Assembly: GCA_964344215.1 (NCBI GenBank)
Contig: CAYFMP010000014.1
Span: forward strand, 1-64,000
DNA from: CAYFMP01 sp964344215
GTDB lineage: Bacteria; Pseudomonadota; Alphaproteobacteria; Rhodospirillales; Casp-alpha2
Direction: 5' to 3'
DNA: 64,000 nt
Shown: positions 38,217-46,254 of the stretch, piece by piece
How the letters are laid out: each line of letters begins with the position of its first letter
How positions within the stretch are numbered: position 1 is the first letter of the stretch
The notes under the pieces: model-generated
What the model saw: only the letters and a program-made list of their open reading frames with translations
The model's database searches: none
What the model was told of the DNA's origin: nothing
Program-made: the position numbers and the translations under genes

Positions 38217-38543
38217 GCGGACGTGGCGGAACTGGTAGACGCAACGGACTTGAGACGTACTTGAGTGCCTCGCCGGAAACGGCGGGAGTAGAACCGCTCA
38301 AATTCGGGGAAACCTTAACGGGTCATGCCGATGGCAATCCCGAGCCAAGCCCATACCGAATACTATGGGAAGGTGTAGAGACTAGACGGGCGGCACCTAA
38401 GGCGAGTACGCTACGGTGAAGGGATAGTCCAGACCACGAAGAGCGCGCCCTTACCAAGGGCGAGGTCAAAGGCGAAAGCCGGAGTGGTACGAAAATCCGT
38501 TGGGCGAAAGCCCGTGTGGGTTCGAGTCCCACCGTCCGCACCA
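38217..38543 (+). tRNA. tRNA-Leu(UAA) split by a group I intron, CCA encoded
   Basis: Exons are 38217-38251 and 38492-38543. Joined, they give acceptor GCGGACG/CGTCCGC with A73 and encoded CCA, D-stem GCG/CGC, anticodon stem ACGGA/TCCGT around loop CTTAAAA (anticodon TAA), a long variable arm with GGG/CCC, and T-stem GTGGG/CCCAC around TTCGAGT. Every stem pairs perfectly only when 240 bases are removed between U34 and A35. Ordinary scans may miss it because of the break. Confidence 0.92.
38252..38491 (+). ncRNA. Group I self-splicing intron (IC3, Azoarcus-like) in tRNA-Leu(UAA)
   Basis: 240 nt, no open frame. The 5' exon ends in U34, which can wobble-pair with G of the internal guide GAGT at 38263-38266; the intron ends with G38491. 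Core motifs: P4/P5 strand ATGGCAATCCCGAGCCAAGC near 38331, R element GGTGTAGAGACTAGACGG near 38372, S element GAAGGGATAGTCCAG near 38418. P7 pairs GACTA (38380-38384) with TAGTC (38425-38429). The core closely resembles the Azoarcus tRNA-Ile ribozyme. Confidence 0.9.
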
Positions 38544-38701
38544 CAATTCATGTTTGCGCTCGGCAAGCGATAGCATCAAGTGTGGCAGTGGACAGTAGTC
38601 CGCGCTCCTGGGCGCCTAATCGAAATACTTTGTTGGAATGTGTGTGTGTGAATTCAAACCAGGGTGAAACATTGTAGATAGATTCATGGTAGCGTTCACT
38701 G

Positions 38702-39121
38702 ATGATCACGCGGTCTGAACTCAAGAAACTGGTTAAGCAACGCTTAAGGGATGCAAGCGTCTTGATGAAGGGAAAGCGCTACGGATCAGCCTATTACATC
38801 GCTGGCTACGCTGTCGAATGCGCGATTAAGGCATGTATTGCGAGGCAGTTTAAGAAGAGTACGATTCCGGAAAAATCACTCGTAATTGAAACTTACCAAC
38901 ATGATTTCGAACGGCTGCTTAAAACGGCAGGCCTCTTTGAGGATTTAGAGCAAGACACCAAGGAAAACCCAGGTTTAGGATCAAGTTGGAGCGTTGTTAA
39001 GGATTGGAAGCCCGACGTAAGATACTCGACAGAGAAGACGAAAATGGATGCGCGTGACTTGATCATCGCGATCGAGAACCAAAATGATGGAATCCTCCAA
39101 TGGTTATCCCGACGCTGGTAG
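38702..39121 (+). CDS. HEPN-domain protein
   Basis: 139 residues, all helical. The segment RYGSAYYIAGYAVECAIKAC with a later TYQHDFERLLKTAG is typical of HEPN proteins, which often act as RNases or as nucleotidyltransferase partners. A textbook R-x4-H active site is not obvious, so catalysis is uncertain. Low GC sets it apart from the host genome. Its end overlaps the next gene by 22 bases, suggesting a two-protein module like a toxin-antitoxin or defence pair. Confidence 0.7.
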   Translation: MITRSELKKLVKQRLRDASVLMKGKRYGSAYYIAGYAVECAIKACIARQFKKSTIPEKSLVIETYQHDFERLLKTAGLFEDLEQDTKENPGLGSSWSVVKDWKPDVRYSTEKTKMDARDLIIAIENQNDGILQWLSRRW

Positions 39122-39510
39122 AGAGCCAGATCATCGACGGAGAGCAGATCGTCGAGCAGCTTGATAGAGACGACTTCGGTGTGGACTCGGCGTTCTGGAT
39201 TTTCGATTCTGACAAGGAGAAATGGGTTCTTGTCATTGCGACTTCCTTGGTCCGAGATATCGGTCCCAAGGCGTCTTATGACAGATTGAGAAGTTCGCTG
39301 GACCAATTACCGGATAGTATCGGATCACGGATATTTGAGACGAGTTTGGTCAAGCCGGAGGATTTCATTGTAGGGCTGTTGAAAAAGGCTCTGAAAACCG
39401 GCCCCGGAATCTCTAGGATCAGGTTCACGGGAAACGTCATAAATGGGATTCGTATTGAAGATGCACTGATTTACAGGCTGGGCGGAGACCAACAGCGTGT
39501 CAGTGCTTGA
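39100..39510 (+). CDS. Unknown partner protein of the HEPN gene
   Basis: 136 residues, starting inside the HEPN gene. I do not recognise a family. It has alternating strand and helix character (DSAFWIFDSDKEKWVLVIAT, then SYDRLRSSLDQLPDSIGSR) and no membrane segment. Overlap with the HEPN gene implies coupled translation and a joint role, perhaps an antitoxin or regulatory partner. That role is inferred from arrangement alone. Confidence 0.6.
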   Translation: MVIPTLVESQIIDGEQIVEQLDRDDFGVDSAFWIFDSDKEKWVLVIATSLVRDIGPKASYDRLRSSLDQLPDSIGSRIFETSLVKPEDFIVGLLKKALKTGPGISRIRFTGNVINGIRIEDALIYRLGGDQQRVSA

Positions 39511-39638
39511 ATCGGACCGATCATTTTTCAATTTTGAAAGCCAGATTGGACTAGGATTCCGCATTTCTTTGGAAGGAACCCGAGAGTTTGCCGCTCTTTT
39601 TGTCTGACCCTCCTTGAAATACTGAGAAACGATTCAGG

Positions 39639-39695
39639 CTTAAAATCCCTTGGGTTTCGGCCCTCTTGCCGGTTCGAGTCCCACCGCCCGCACCA
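39639..39695 (+). pseudogene. Truncated intronless tRNA-Leu(UAA) 3' half
   Basis: Begins with anticodon loop CTTAAAA and TCCCT, then a variable-arm remnant, GGTTCGAGTCCCACCG and CCGCACCA. The 5' half is missing, and the T-stem no longer pairs (GCCGG against CCCAC). The acceptor strand CGCCCGC would need GCGGGCG, not the local GCGGACG. It is therefore a displaced or foreign tRNA end, the far boundary of the island. Confidence 0.8.
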
Positions 39696-39790
39696 TCAAC
39701 GAAAACAAGCGATTAAGGCGTACCGTCGGCGTGCCGGCTTGCTCCGGCGAGTCCGATCCGACATGATGGGGCCCAACCTGGGGAGTTGAC

Positions 39791-41191
39791 ATGAAAAACA
39801 AGTCAACCATGACATCCGGCGCGGCCGTGCCCGGACCTGTAAGGCGGTCGGCAGCATTGCCGGTGGCGGCGCCGGCGGCGGCGATCGCCGCCGTTGTCGT
39901 TGCCGGGCTGACGGCGGCCCTTTGCCCGGCGCCGGCGGCCGCGCAAACCGCCCCCTTCCAGCCCAACTGGGGGCTGGTCAACGACGTCTTCGCCGCCGCC
40001 GTCGCCCAGCAGCACCGGGCCACGCAAAGGCTCCCCACCGCGCCGCTGGCGCCGCTGCCGTTCGCCGCGCCGCCGCAGCCGGCCGGACGGGTTCCGGCCA
40101 TCGTCGCCGCCCCCGCTGTGCCGCCGGCGCAATCAGCTCCGGCCTTCAAGCGCGCGCCGTATTATTCGCCGGTGGCGCGGGTCGTCGCGCCGGCCGCCGC
40201 CGAGGCCGCCGAGCCAGACGACGGGGACGGCGTCTGGCGGCTCGAGTTCGGCAACGAGGACCGCGGCATCATCCGGCCCATCGCCGAACCGGTGTTCGAC
40301 CCGATCTTCGGCGGCAGCCCGACCGACGGCGGCATGACCTGGGGCTTCGATCTGTCCTATTCGCCGAACGCGCGCAATCCGGAATGGTTCGAGCCGGTCC
40401 GTGATTACCTCTTCTGGATCGACCGCGGCGCCGAGACCCGGGTCAACTACAACGTCCAACTGGCCGCCAACACGGCCAGCACGCTGGCCACCAAGGCCGG
40501 TCTGACGGTGCGGCCGCACGCCGGCTATCTGGCGCTCGGCACGCGGCTCGCCCTAAAAGAGGAGATCGGGCCCCGGTCGCATCGCATGAACCTGATCGAC
40601 GCCGCCGTCGGCGTGATCGGGCCGGCCTCGGGCGCGCGCACCATCCACGACGGACTGCACGGCATCATCGACAACAAGTCCGACGATTGGAACGAGATCG
40701 AGAGCGAGCCGTTCGTCAACATCGTCTACGAGCACGGCGCGCGCTTCTTCGCCTGGCAACGGGACGGCCGCGAGAACCTGGAAATCTACCCGCACGTCGG
40801 CGTCGCCCTCGGCAACGTCCTGACCTACGGCAGCCTCGGGCTGACCATGCGGGTCGGCCGCCACCTGTTCAAGGACCTGGGCGCGCCGCGCCTGCGCACC
40901 ATGTTGACCGGCACCAACTTCCCCGAATCGGTCGGCAACACTTGGTTCTGGAACTTCTTCATCGGCTTGGAGGGCCGCGCCGTCGCCTATAACGCGCTGC
41001 TCGACGGCAACCTCCTGCAGGACAGCCTCAACGTCGATTCGCGCCCCTTCATCTACGAGGTGCAGGCCGGCATCGAGGCCGGCTGGGCGGCCTACCGCCT
41101 GACCGCCATGAACGTCTATCGCTCGCGCGAGTTCTCCGGCCAGCAGTACACCACCGAATTCATCCGCGTCGCCCTGGCCGCCGAGTTTTGA
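39791..41191 (+). CDS. LpxR-family lipid A deacylase (outer membrane)
   Basis: 466 residues. A long leader ending CPAPAAAQ directs export. A Pro/Ala-rich stretch follows (about 60-145), then an outer-membrane beta-barrel typical of LpxR (DUF2219): WGFDLSYSP, GPASGARTIHDGLHGIID with DDWNEIESEP, and a final aromatic strand FIRVALAAEF. LpxR removes the 3'-acyloxyacyl chain from lipid A in enteric bacteria; here the lipid substrate is presumed. It is monocistronic. Confidence 0.85.
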   Translation: MKNKSTMTSGAAVPGPVRRSAALPVAAPAAAIAAVVVAGLTAALCPAPAAAQTAPFQPNWGLVNDVFAAAVAQQHRATQRLPTAPLAPLPFAAPPQPAGRVPAIVAAPAVPPAQSAPAFKRAPYYSPVARVVAPAAAEAAEPDDGDGVWRLEFGNEDRGIIRPIAEPVFDPIFGGSPTDGGMTWGFDLSYSPNARNPEWFEPVRDYLFWIDRGAETRVNYNVQLAANTASTLATKAGLTVRPHAGYLALGTRLALKEEIGPRSHRMNLIDAAVGVIGPASGARTIHDGLHGIIDNKSDDWNEIESEPFVNIVYEHGARFFAWQRDGRENLEIYPHVGVALGNVLTYGSLGLTMRVGRHLFKDLGAPRLRTMLTGTNFPESVGNTWFWNFFIGLEGRAVAYNALLDGNLLQDSLNVDSRPFIYEVQAGIEAGWAAYRLTAMNVYRSREFSGQQYTTEFIRVALAAEF

Positions 41192-41211
41192 GAGGGGCCG
41201 CGCGCGGCCTC

Positions 41212-41697
41212 CTACTTGATCTTGATCTGGTGGGTGAAGGCGACGCCGTCGCTGACGGTGATCTGCGAAAACCCGAGCAGCTTCAGTAGATCGAGGAAAT
41301 TGAAGGTGTCGGCGACGCCGTATTCCTGCAGGATCGGCAGGGTGCGGGCGGTCGAGGTCAAGCGCCCGAGCAGCCCGCGGACGCGATAGATGGTGTTGAG
41401 GCGACCGTCCTCGTTGCCGATGACGATCAGCTTCTCGGCCTCCTTGCCCTTGACGAAGACCTCGGATTGCGGCGGATACGGCCGGCTGGTCATCTGCTCG
41501 ACCATGCCGACCACGAACAGCACCCGCTGGCGGCGCTGGACGTCGGGCATCGGTCTGGCCCTCGACGTGTAGGTCTCGACCTTGGCCGGCGGCGGATAGT
41601 AATAGCCGGCGTGGCGGTCCTTCGATTGGGCGGCCCCGGCCGAGACGGCGGCGCCGCCGACCGACACCACAGCCAACACAACCAATATCGGTTTCAT
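41212..41697 (-). CDS. Small exported protein of unknown function
   Basis: 161 residues with a signal peptide (about 1-22, ending AGAAQ). The mature part has HAGYYYPPPAKVETYTSRA, a pattern I associate with a conserved alphaproteobacterial family that is sometimes labelled molybdopterin-guanine dinucleotide protein A without support. No MobA motif is present. It is convergent with the lpxR-like gene across a GGCCGCGCGCGGCC palindrome, which may terminate both. Confidence 0.6.
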   Translation of the reverse strand: MKPILVVLAVVSVGGAAVSAGAAQSKDRHAGYYYPPPAKVETYTSRARPMPDVQRRQRVLFVVGMVEQMTSRPYPPQSEVFVKGKEAEKLIVIGNEDGRLNTIYRVRGLLGRLTSTARTLPILQEYGVADTFNFLDLLKLLGFSQITVSDGVAFTHQIKIK

Positions 41698-41899
41698 GAA
41701 CTCTCCCGGCCGTCATTCGGTTGTCAGCATACAGGCGTAATCATAGCCCCTCGAACCCCACCTTGTCACCGCCAAGCGTTTGGATCACGGCAGTTTGAGA
41801 CGGCCGGGTTTGGCGATGTTTCGGGTCGTGCGCTACAATCCGTGCCGGATTCGGCGTCGCGTCGGGTCGACGGACCGTATCCTCGGGGGGAAAGGAAAC

Positions 41900-43762
41900 T
41901 TGGAAAACCTCGCCGGCAAAACCTACGAAGTCCAGGTCTCCGAAGGCGGCCGCTGGCTGACCAGTTCGGTCCACGAATCGCGATCGGAGGCGATTGGGCA
42001 GGCCAAGATCGCGCTCGAGGGCAGCAGCCACGACGCCGTCAAGGTGATTGCCGAGAGCGATCGCGACGGCATCGAGGTGATCTTCGAAGAGACCATCGAG
42101 AGCAAGCCGAAGGCCGTCACCATCGTTCCCATCGGCGATGCGCCGGTATGCCGGGAGTTGACCGAGTTCTACGGGTTCGAGGCGCGCCAGACCTTGGGCC
42201 GGTTGATGCGGAATTTCCTGGATGAGCAGGGGTTGACGCCGTTGGAGCTGATGTTCAGCGCCACCCATATCACCCTGCTGGAGCGCAAGGGAACGCTTCT
42301 CAACCAGGCCGTTCAGCGGATCGCCACGATCCAAGGCCGCAAGACCGATTCGAAATCCGCGGACCGCGTCGACGACCTTTACAAGGTGATCGCCAAGGTC
42401 AAGGAGCGGGCGTCGAAAGCGGCCCGCGACGACAAGCTCTACCAATTGCTCAGGTCGAACGGCCTCAACGCCGTCACCCGCCGCGCCGCCAAGCTGGCGT
42501 CGGGCAAGGACGAGGGCCTGTTGTCGCGGGCCGCCCTGGCGCGCTACCTGAACGACGGCGGCGATTGGAACGCCAAGCTGACGCTGCTGAGGGACCTCGC
42601 CAAACCGGACCTGGCCGCGACCGGCAAGACGTTGATCGACGAGGCCACGGCCGAGATCCTCGACGGCGGCAAGGCGGTCCTGGAGCTGCTCGGCAAGCAG
42701 CCGGACATGGCGACGGGAAACACCATGCTCATCGATCTGAGCTTCGGCCATTGCCAGATCCCGAAGAACTCGATCACGCCGCTCGAGGAGGTCAACGCGA
42801 TGGTCGCCGAGTTCGGGTTGCCGTTGACGCGAGGCGTTCTGTTGCACCGGGTGGCCGGCCAGATCGGCGGCACCCGGCCGCTGACCCGCGAGGGCGACGC
42901 CGCCGACCGCGACGCTTTCGTCTCGCTGGTGCGCGAACTGGTCGGCGAAAACGGCCTCAGGGGAGGTCCGGAGATGTGCGAGGCGGTCACCCTGCGCGCG
43001 CGCGGCGTCCTCTCGGAAGAAGACAACGACCTGTCGCTGGACGAGGGGGTCGGTCGGATACTCGACCTGATCCCGCACCGCGCCGCGCGCTTTGGCTATC
43101 TGGTCGATCTGGCGACCTCGGCGATCGGCGCCAAGGACCCGGACGCCTTCCAGTCGACGCTGCGGCGGATGTTCTCGAAGTTGACGGCCGGCGCTTCGTT
43201 CATTCCGCGCGGCGCCGGCGCCGATACCGTGGCGACGGCGGTCAAGTCGATCAAGGCGCGGCTGAAGGGGGCGGATGTACCGGGTCCGCTGAAGAAAGAG
43301 GTTGGCGGCGCCCTCGATCAACTGATCGGCGCCAAACCGAAAGGGACCGACGCCGCGGCGTCGGGCAAGTTCACGTTAGAGGATGGATCGAAGAAAATGG
43401 CGAAAAAATCCACCGAGCAGACGAAGATCGAAGGCGGAGACATGATCTTCGAGGAAGGCGAGGAGGGCGAGGAAGCCTATCTGGTGGTTTCCGGCGAGGT
43501 CGAAATCTTCCGCACGTCGGGCAACAAGGAAGAGGTCCTGGCGACGCTCGGCCGCGGCCAGATCTTCGGCGAAATCTCGCTGATCGACAACCAGCCGCGC
43601 ATGGCCTCGGCGCGGGCGCTCGAAGACACCGATCTCACCGTTATCGACAAGTCGGCCCTACAGGTCAGGCTCGACCGTCTCGAGGAGACGGACCGGGTGC
43701 TGCGCCGGTTGATCGATATCCTGGCCGACCGCATCCGCGGCCGCGCCCGCATCGCCGAATAG
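41900..43762 (+). CDS. Cyclic nucleotide-binding domain protein with large novel N-terminal region
   Basis: 620 residues from a TTG at 41900 preceded by AAAGGAAA; a longer frame to 41780 lacks a site. Residues 1-500 are helical and match no family I know. Residues 511-615 form a cNMP-binding domain, with the phosphate cassette FGEISLIDNQPRMASARA containing the Glu and Arg needed for cAMP or cGMP. There is no helix-turn-helix after it. It may be a cNMP-controlled cytosolic regulator. Confidence 0.75.
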   Translation: MENLAGKTYEVQVSEGGRWLTSSVHESRSEAIGQAKIALEGSSHDAVKVIAESDRDGIEVIFEETIESKPKAVTIVPIGDAPVCRELTEFYGFEARQTLGRLMRNFLDEQGLTPLELMFSATHITLLERKGTLLNQAVQRIATIQGRKTDSKSADRVDDLYKVIAKVKERASKAARDDKLYQLLRSNGLNAVTRRAAKLASGKDEGLLSRAALARYLNDGGDWNAKLTLLRDLAKPDLAATGKTLIDEATAEILDGGKAVLELLGKQPDMATGNTMLIDLSFGHCQIPKNSITPLEEVNAMVAEFGLPLTRGVLLHRVAGQIGGTRPLTREGDAADRDAFVSLVRELVGENGLRGGPEMCEAVTLRARGVLSEEDNDLSLDEGVGRILDLIPHRAARFGYLVDLATSAIGAKDPDAFQSTLRRMFSKLTAGASFIPRGAGADTVATAVKSIKARLKGADVPGPLKKEVGGALDQLIGAKPKGTDAAASGKFTLEDGSKKMAKKSTEQTKIEGGDMIFEEGEEGEEAYLVVSGEVEIFRTSGNKEEVLATLGRGQIFGEISLIDNQPRMASARALEDTDLTVIDKSALQVRLDRLEETDRVLRRLIDILADRIRGRARIAE

Positions 43763-43785
43763 GCCGCCGCCTGCCGCGGGTCCGG

Positions 43786-45108
43786 CTACGTATCCCACGG
43801 AAAACGATCAGGCGGCGGCAACGGGCCGTCGGCGCCGGCGTCGGCGTTACCGGACGCGGCCAGCGCTTCGGCGATCCGCAGCCCCTCGTTCCACTTGGCC
43901 ATGCGTTCCGAGCGGGCGAACGATCCGACCTTGAGTTGAGGGATTTCCCACCCCACCCCGAGATGAACGATGGTGACGTCTTCGGTCTCGCCGGAGCGGG
44001 CCGAAACGATGGCGCCGAAACCGACCTTGCCGGCCGCCGTCAGGGCCGCGCGCATTTCGCTCAGCGTACCGGCCTGGTTGGGCTTGAGAAGGACGGCGTT
44101 GCAGGCCTTGGCGGCGGCGGCGTCCTCGACGCGGGCGGCATCGGTCACCAGATAGTCGTCGCCGACCACCTGAACCCGCTTGCCGACCGCCCAGGTGAAG
44201 CGGGCCAGGCCTTCCGGGTCGTCCTCGGCCAACGGGTCCTCGACCGAAACGATCGGGTAGCGCTCCGTCCAATCGACCAGCATTCCCGAAAGCTCGTCGC
44301 TGTCGAGTTCGCGTCCGTCGCGGGCCAGCCGGTAGCGGCCGCCCGAACCGAATTCGGAAGCGGCGATGTCGAGAGAGACGGCGAGGTCGCGCCCCGGCGC
44401 GTAGCCGGCCCGCTCGATGGCACGGACCAGCGTTTCCAACCCCTCTTCGTTGCTCTCGAAGACCGGCCAGAACCCGCCCTCGTCGGCGACGCCGGCGAGG
44501 CGGCCCGATTCGCTCATCAACCGGCCGGCGGCGCGGTAAACCTCGGCCGTCCAGGCGATGGATTCGGCGTAAGAGGAGGCGCCGACGGCGATGACCATGA
44601 AATCCTGGATATCGACGCGGCGTCCGGCATGGGCGCCGCCGCCGAATATCTGCACCTCCGGCAACGGCAACCAAGCCGGCGCCTCGATGCCGGCAGCGTC
44701 GGCCAGATGACGCCATAGCGGCGTCTTGGCGGCGGCGGCGGCGGCGTGGGCGGCCGCCATCGAAGTGGCGATGACGGCGTTGGCCCCGAGGCGGTTCTTG
44801 TCGGCGGTGCCGTCGAGCTCGATCAATTTGGCGTCGACATCGGCCTGGTCGGCGGCATCGGCGCCTTTGAGGGCGGCACCGATCTCGCCGTTGACGGCCG
44901 CGACGGCGCCGCTCACGTCAAAGCCGCCGAACCGCTCGCCGCCGTCGCGCCGCTCGACCGCCTCGCCGCTGCCCTTGGATGCGCCGGCCGGGGCGATGGC
45001 CCTGCCCATCGCCCCGTAGCGCAGGACGATTTCGACCTCGACCGTCGGCCGCCCGCGCGAATCCCAGACCCGGCGGCCGATCACGTTCTTGATGGCGGTC
45101 TTGCTCAC
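43786..45108 (-). CDS. Enolase paralogue with altered active-site residues
   Basis: 440 residues, GTG start. Most enolase landmarks are present: GASKG loop Ser, GGGAHAGRRVDIQDFM, ADEGGF, SLDIAASEF, VEDP, GDDY, LLKPNQAG, ARSGETED, and LKVGSFARSERMAKWN. However the usual SHRSGETED histidine is Ala, IQEFM is IQDFM, and NGGSHA/NGGAHA reads GGGAHA after Phe. It is therefore probably not the glycolytic enzyme, or is an inefficient one. It overlaps the kinase gene by GTGA. Confidence 0.85.
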   Translation of the reverse strand: MSKTAIKNVIGRRVWDSRGRPTVEVEIVLRYGAMGRAIAPAGASKGSGEAVERRDGGERFGGFDVSGAVAAVNGEIGAALKGADAADQADVDAKLIELDGTADKNRLGANAVIATSMAAAHAAAAAAKTPLWRHLADAAGIEAPAWLPLPEVQIFGGGAHAGRRVDIQDFMVIAVGASSYAESIAWTAEVYRAAGRLMSESGRLAGVADEGGFWPVFESNEEGLETLVRAIERAGYAPGRDLAVSLDIAASEFGSGGRYRLARDGRELDSDELSGMLVDWTERYPIVSVEDPLAEDDPEGLARFTWAVGKRVQVVGDDYLVTDAARVEDAAAAKACNAVLLKPNQAGTLSEMRAALTAAGKVGFGAIVSARSGETEDVTIVHLGVGWEIPQLKVGSFARSERMAKWNEGLRIAEALAASGNADAGADGPLPPPDRFPWDT

Positions 45109-46133
45109 TGGTCAGGCCTTTCGCCGAAGGCGTCTCTCCAGGCGGCGGCGACGTCGCCGAGCCGGACCGGCCGCTCGTTCAACAGCCCGGCAGCGACGGT
45201 GCGGACGAAATCCCTGTCGGCTTCGTTGGTCACGTACTCGACTGGCGACTTGCCGTCGACGCGGGCCAGCAGCAGCCCCGGCAGCAGTCCGGCGGCGCGC
45301 CCCTCGAGCGCTTCCGCATCGAGCTTGGAGAGAGCCCCGACGTAGGCCTCGCGCATGGCTTCGAAGCATCGCAGGAAGCCGGCCGCGGCGGCCGGCGTCC
45401 ACAAGCATTTCAGGAGGAAATGGTTGAGGCAGAAGGCGACGTCGAAAGCCGGATCGCCGTACCACGCGCACTCGGCGTCCAGGAACACCGGCCCGTCCGG
45501 GCCGATCAGGATGTTCTTCGGGCTGACGTCGCCGTGGACCAGGGCTTGGCGGCATCCGGCCGTCGTCTCCGAAAGTTCCAGCAGGCGGGGAGCGAGCCGG
45601 GGGTGTCGGGTCGCGGTCGCTTCCAGATACGGATCGAGGCGGATGGCGTGGAAGATGTCGTCGGTCGGAAAACGCCCGGCGATGTCGTCGCGGTGCGCGG
45701 TGGCGTCGTGGATACGGGCCAGGATGCGCCCAACTTCCGCCGCCACGGCGGTATCGGCGCGACCCAGCCGCAACTCCTCCTTCCACGAAAGGAAGTCGGC
45801 CGGGTCCAAATAGGGCATGACGAAGGAGCCGGTCTCGGCGTCATGATGGAGAACCGGCGGCACGCAGTTGGGTTCGATCCCGGCTACCGTTTGCATCCAT
45901 GCCACCTCGTAAGCGTTGCGCGCCACCGGCGCCCGCCAATCGCCCGGCACTTTGAGCCGGGCCAGCGCCTGTTTGATGCAGACCGGCCCGCGCTCCAGAC
46001 CGACCACCCAGATATCGGACGACACGCCGCCCGGCAGCGGCGAGAACTTCGGCGTCTCCGAAGACCCGGCCAGGCCGGCCCGGCGCAACAGGGGAAGAAA
46101 TTCCGGCGGCGGCGTCCGTTCGTGTCCGTTCAT
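45105..46133 (-). CDS. Small-molecule kinase, aminoglycoside/choline kinase fold
   Basis: 342 residues from the ATG at 46133 (46151 also possible). The APH fold is clear: LPGGVSSDIWVV nucleotide loop, VCIKQAL lysine, catalytic HGDVSPKNIL near 210-220, and FLDAECAWYGDP as the metal motif. Sequence tone is nearer to methylthioribose or sugar kinases than to drug kinases, but the substrate is unknown. Its stop overlaps the start of the enolase paralogue, so kinase product and enolase-like step may be consecutive. Confidence 0.82.
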   Translation of the reverse strand: MNGHERTPPPEFLPLLRRAGLAGSSETPKFSPLPGGVSSDIWVVGLERGPVCIKQALARLKVPGDWRAPVARNAYEVAWMQTVAGIEPNCVPPVLHHDAETGSFVMPYLDPADFLSWKEELRLGRADTAVAAEVGRILARIHDATAHRDDIAGRFPTDDIFHAIRLDPYLEATATRHPRLAPRLLELSETTAGCRQALVHGDVSPKNILIGPDGPVFLDAECAWYGDPAFDVAFCLNHFLLKCLWTPAAAAGFLRCFEAMREAYVGALSKLDAEALEGRAAGLLPGLLLARVDGKSPVEYVTNEADRDFVRTVAAGLLNERPVRLGDVAAAWRDAFGERPDQ

Positions 46134-46254
46134 GGCGCTTTTATCCGGCATCGCCACCGCGCCGCACAAGCCTTTCGTCCGTCGAATCGGTAACAGCTTG
46201 AAATATCTGGACACATATCAGACTTCGGGGGGACACAATCGAAGTCTATCTTGT

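Larger units (their letters stand above)
38544..39695. mobile_element. Small low-GC island bounded by tRNA-Leu 3' sequences
   Basis: About 1.1 kb between the intact tRNA-Leu(UAA) 3' end and a second degraded copy of a tRNA-Leu(UAA) 3' half at 39639-39695. The shared ends include AAAATCC, TTGGG, GGTTCGAGTCCCACCG and CCGCACCA. Base composition is well below the surroundings. It carries a two-gene cassette and no integrase, so it is either a remnant or a passively maintained insertion. Confidence 0.55.

Noticed and set aside
38323..38544. Minus-strand frame starting MVRTVGLEPTRAFAQRIF
   Set aside because: This is the familiar false gene read from the antisense of a tRNA-Leu 3' end and its intron. 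The segment is explained by the tRNA.
39640..40149. Minus-strand frame of 169 residues ending GLEPARGPKPKGF
   Set aside because: Antisense of the lpxR-like gene and of the tRNA remnant. Low-complexity Gly/Ala content, no family features.
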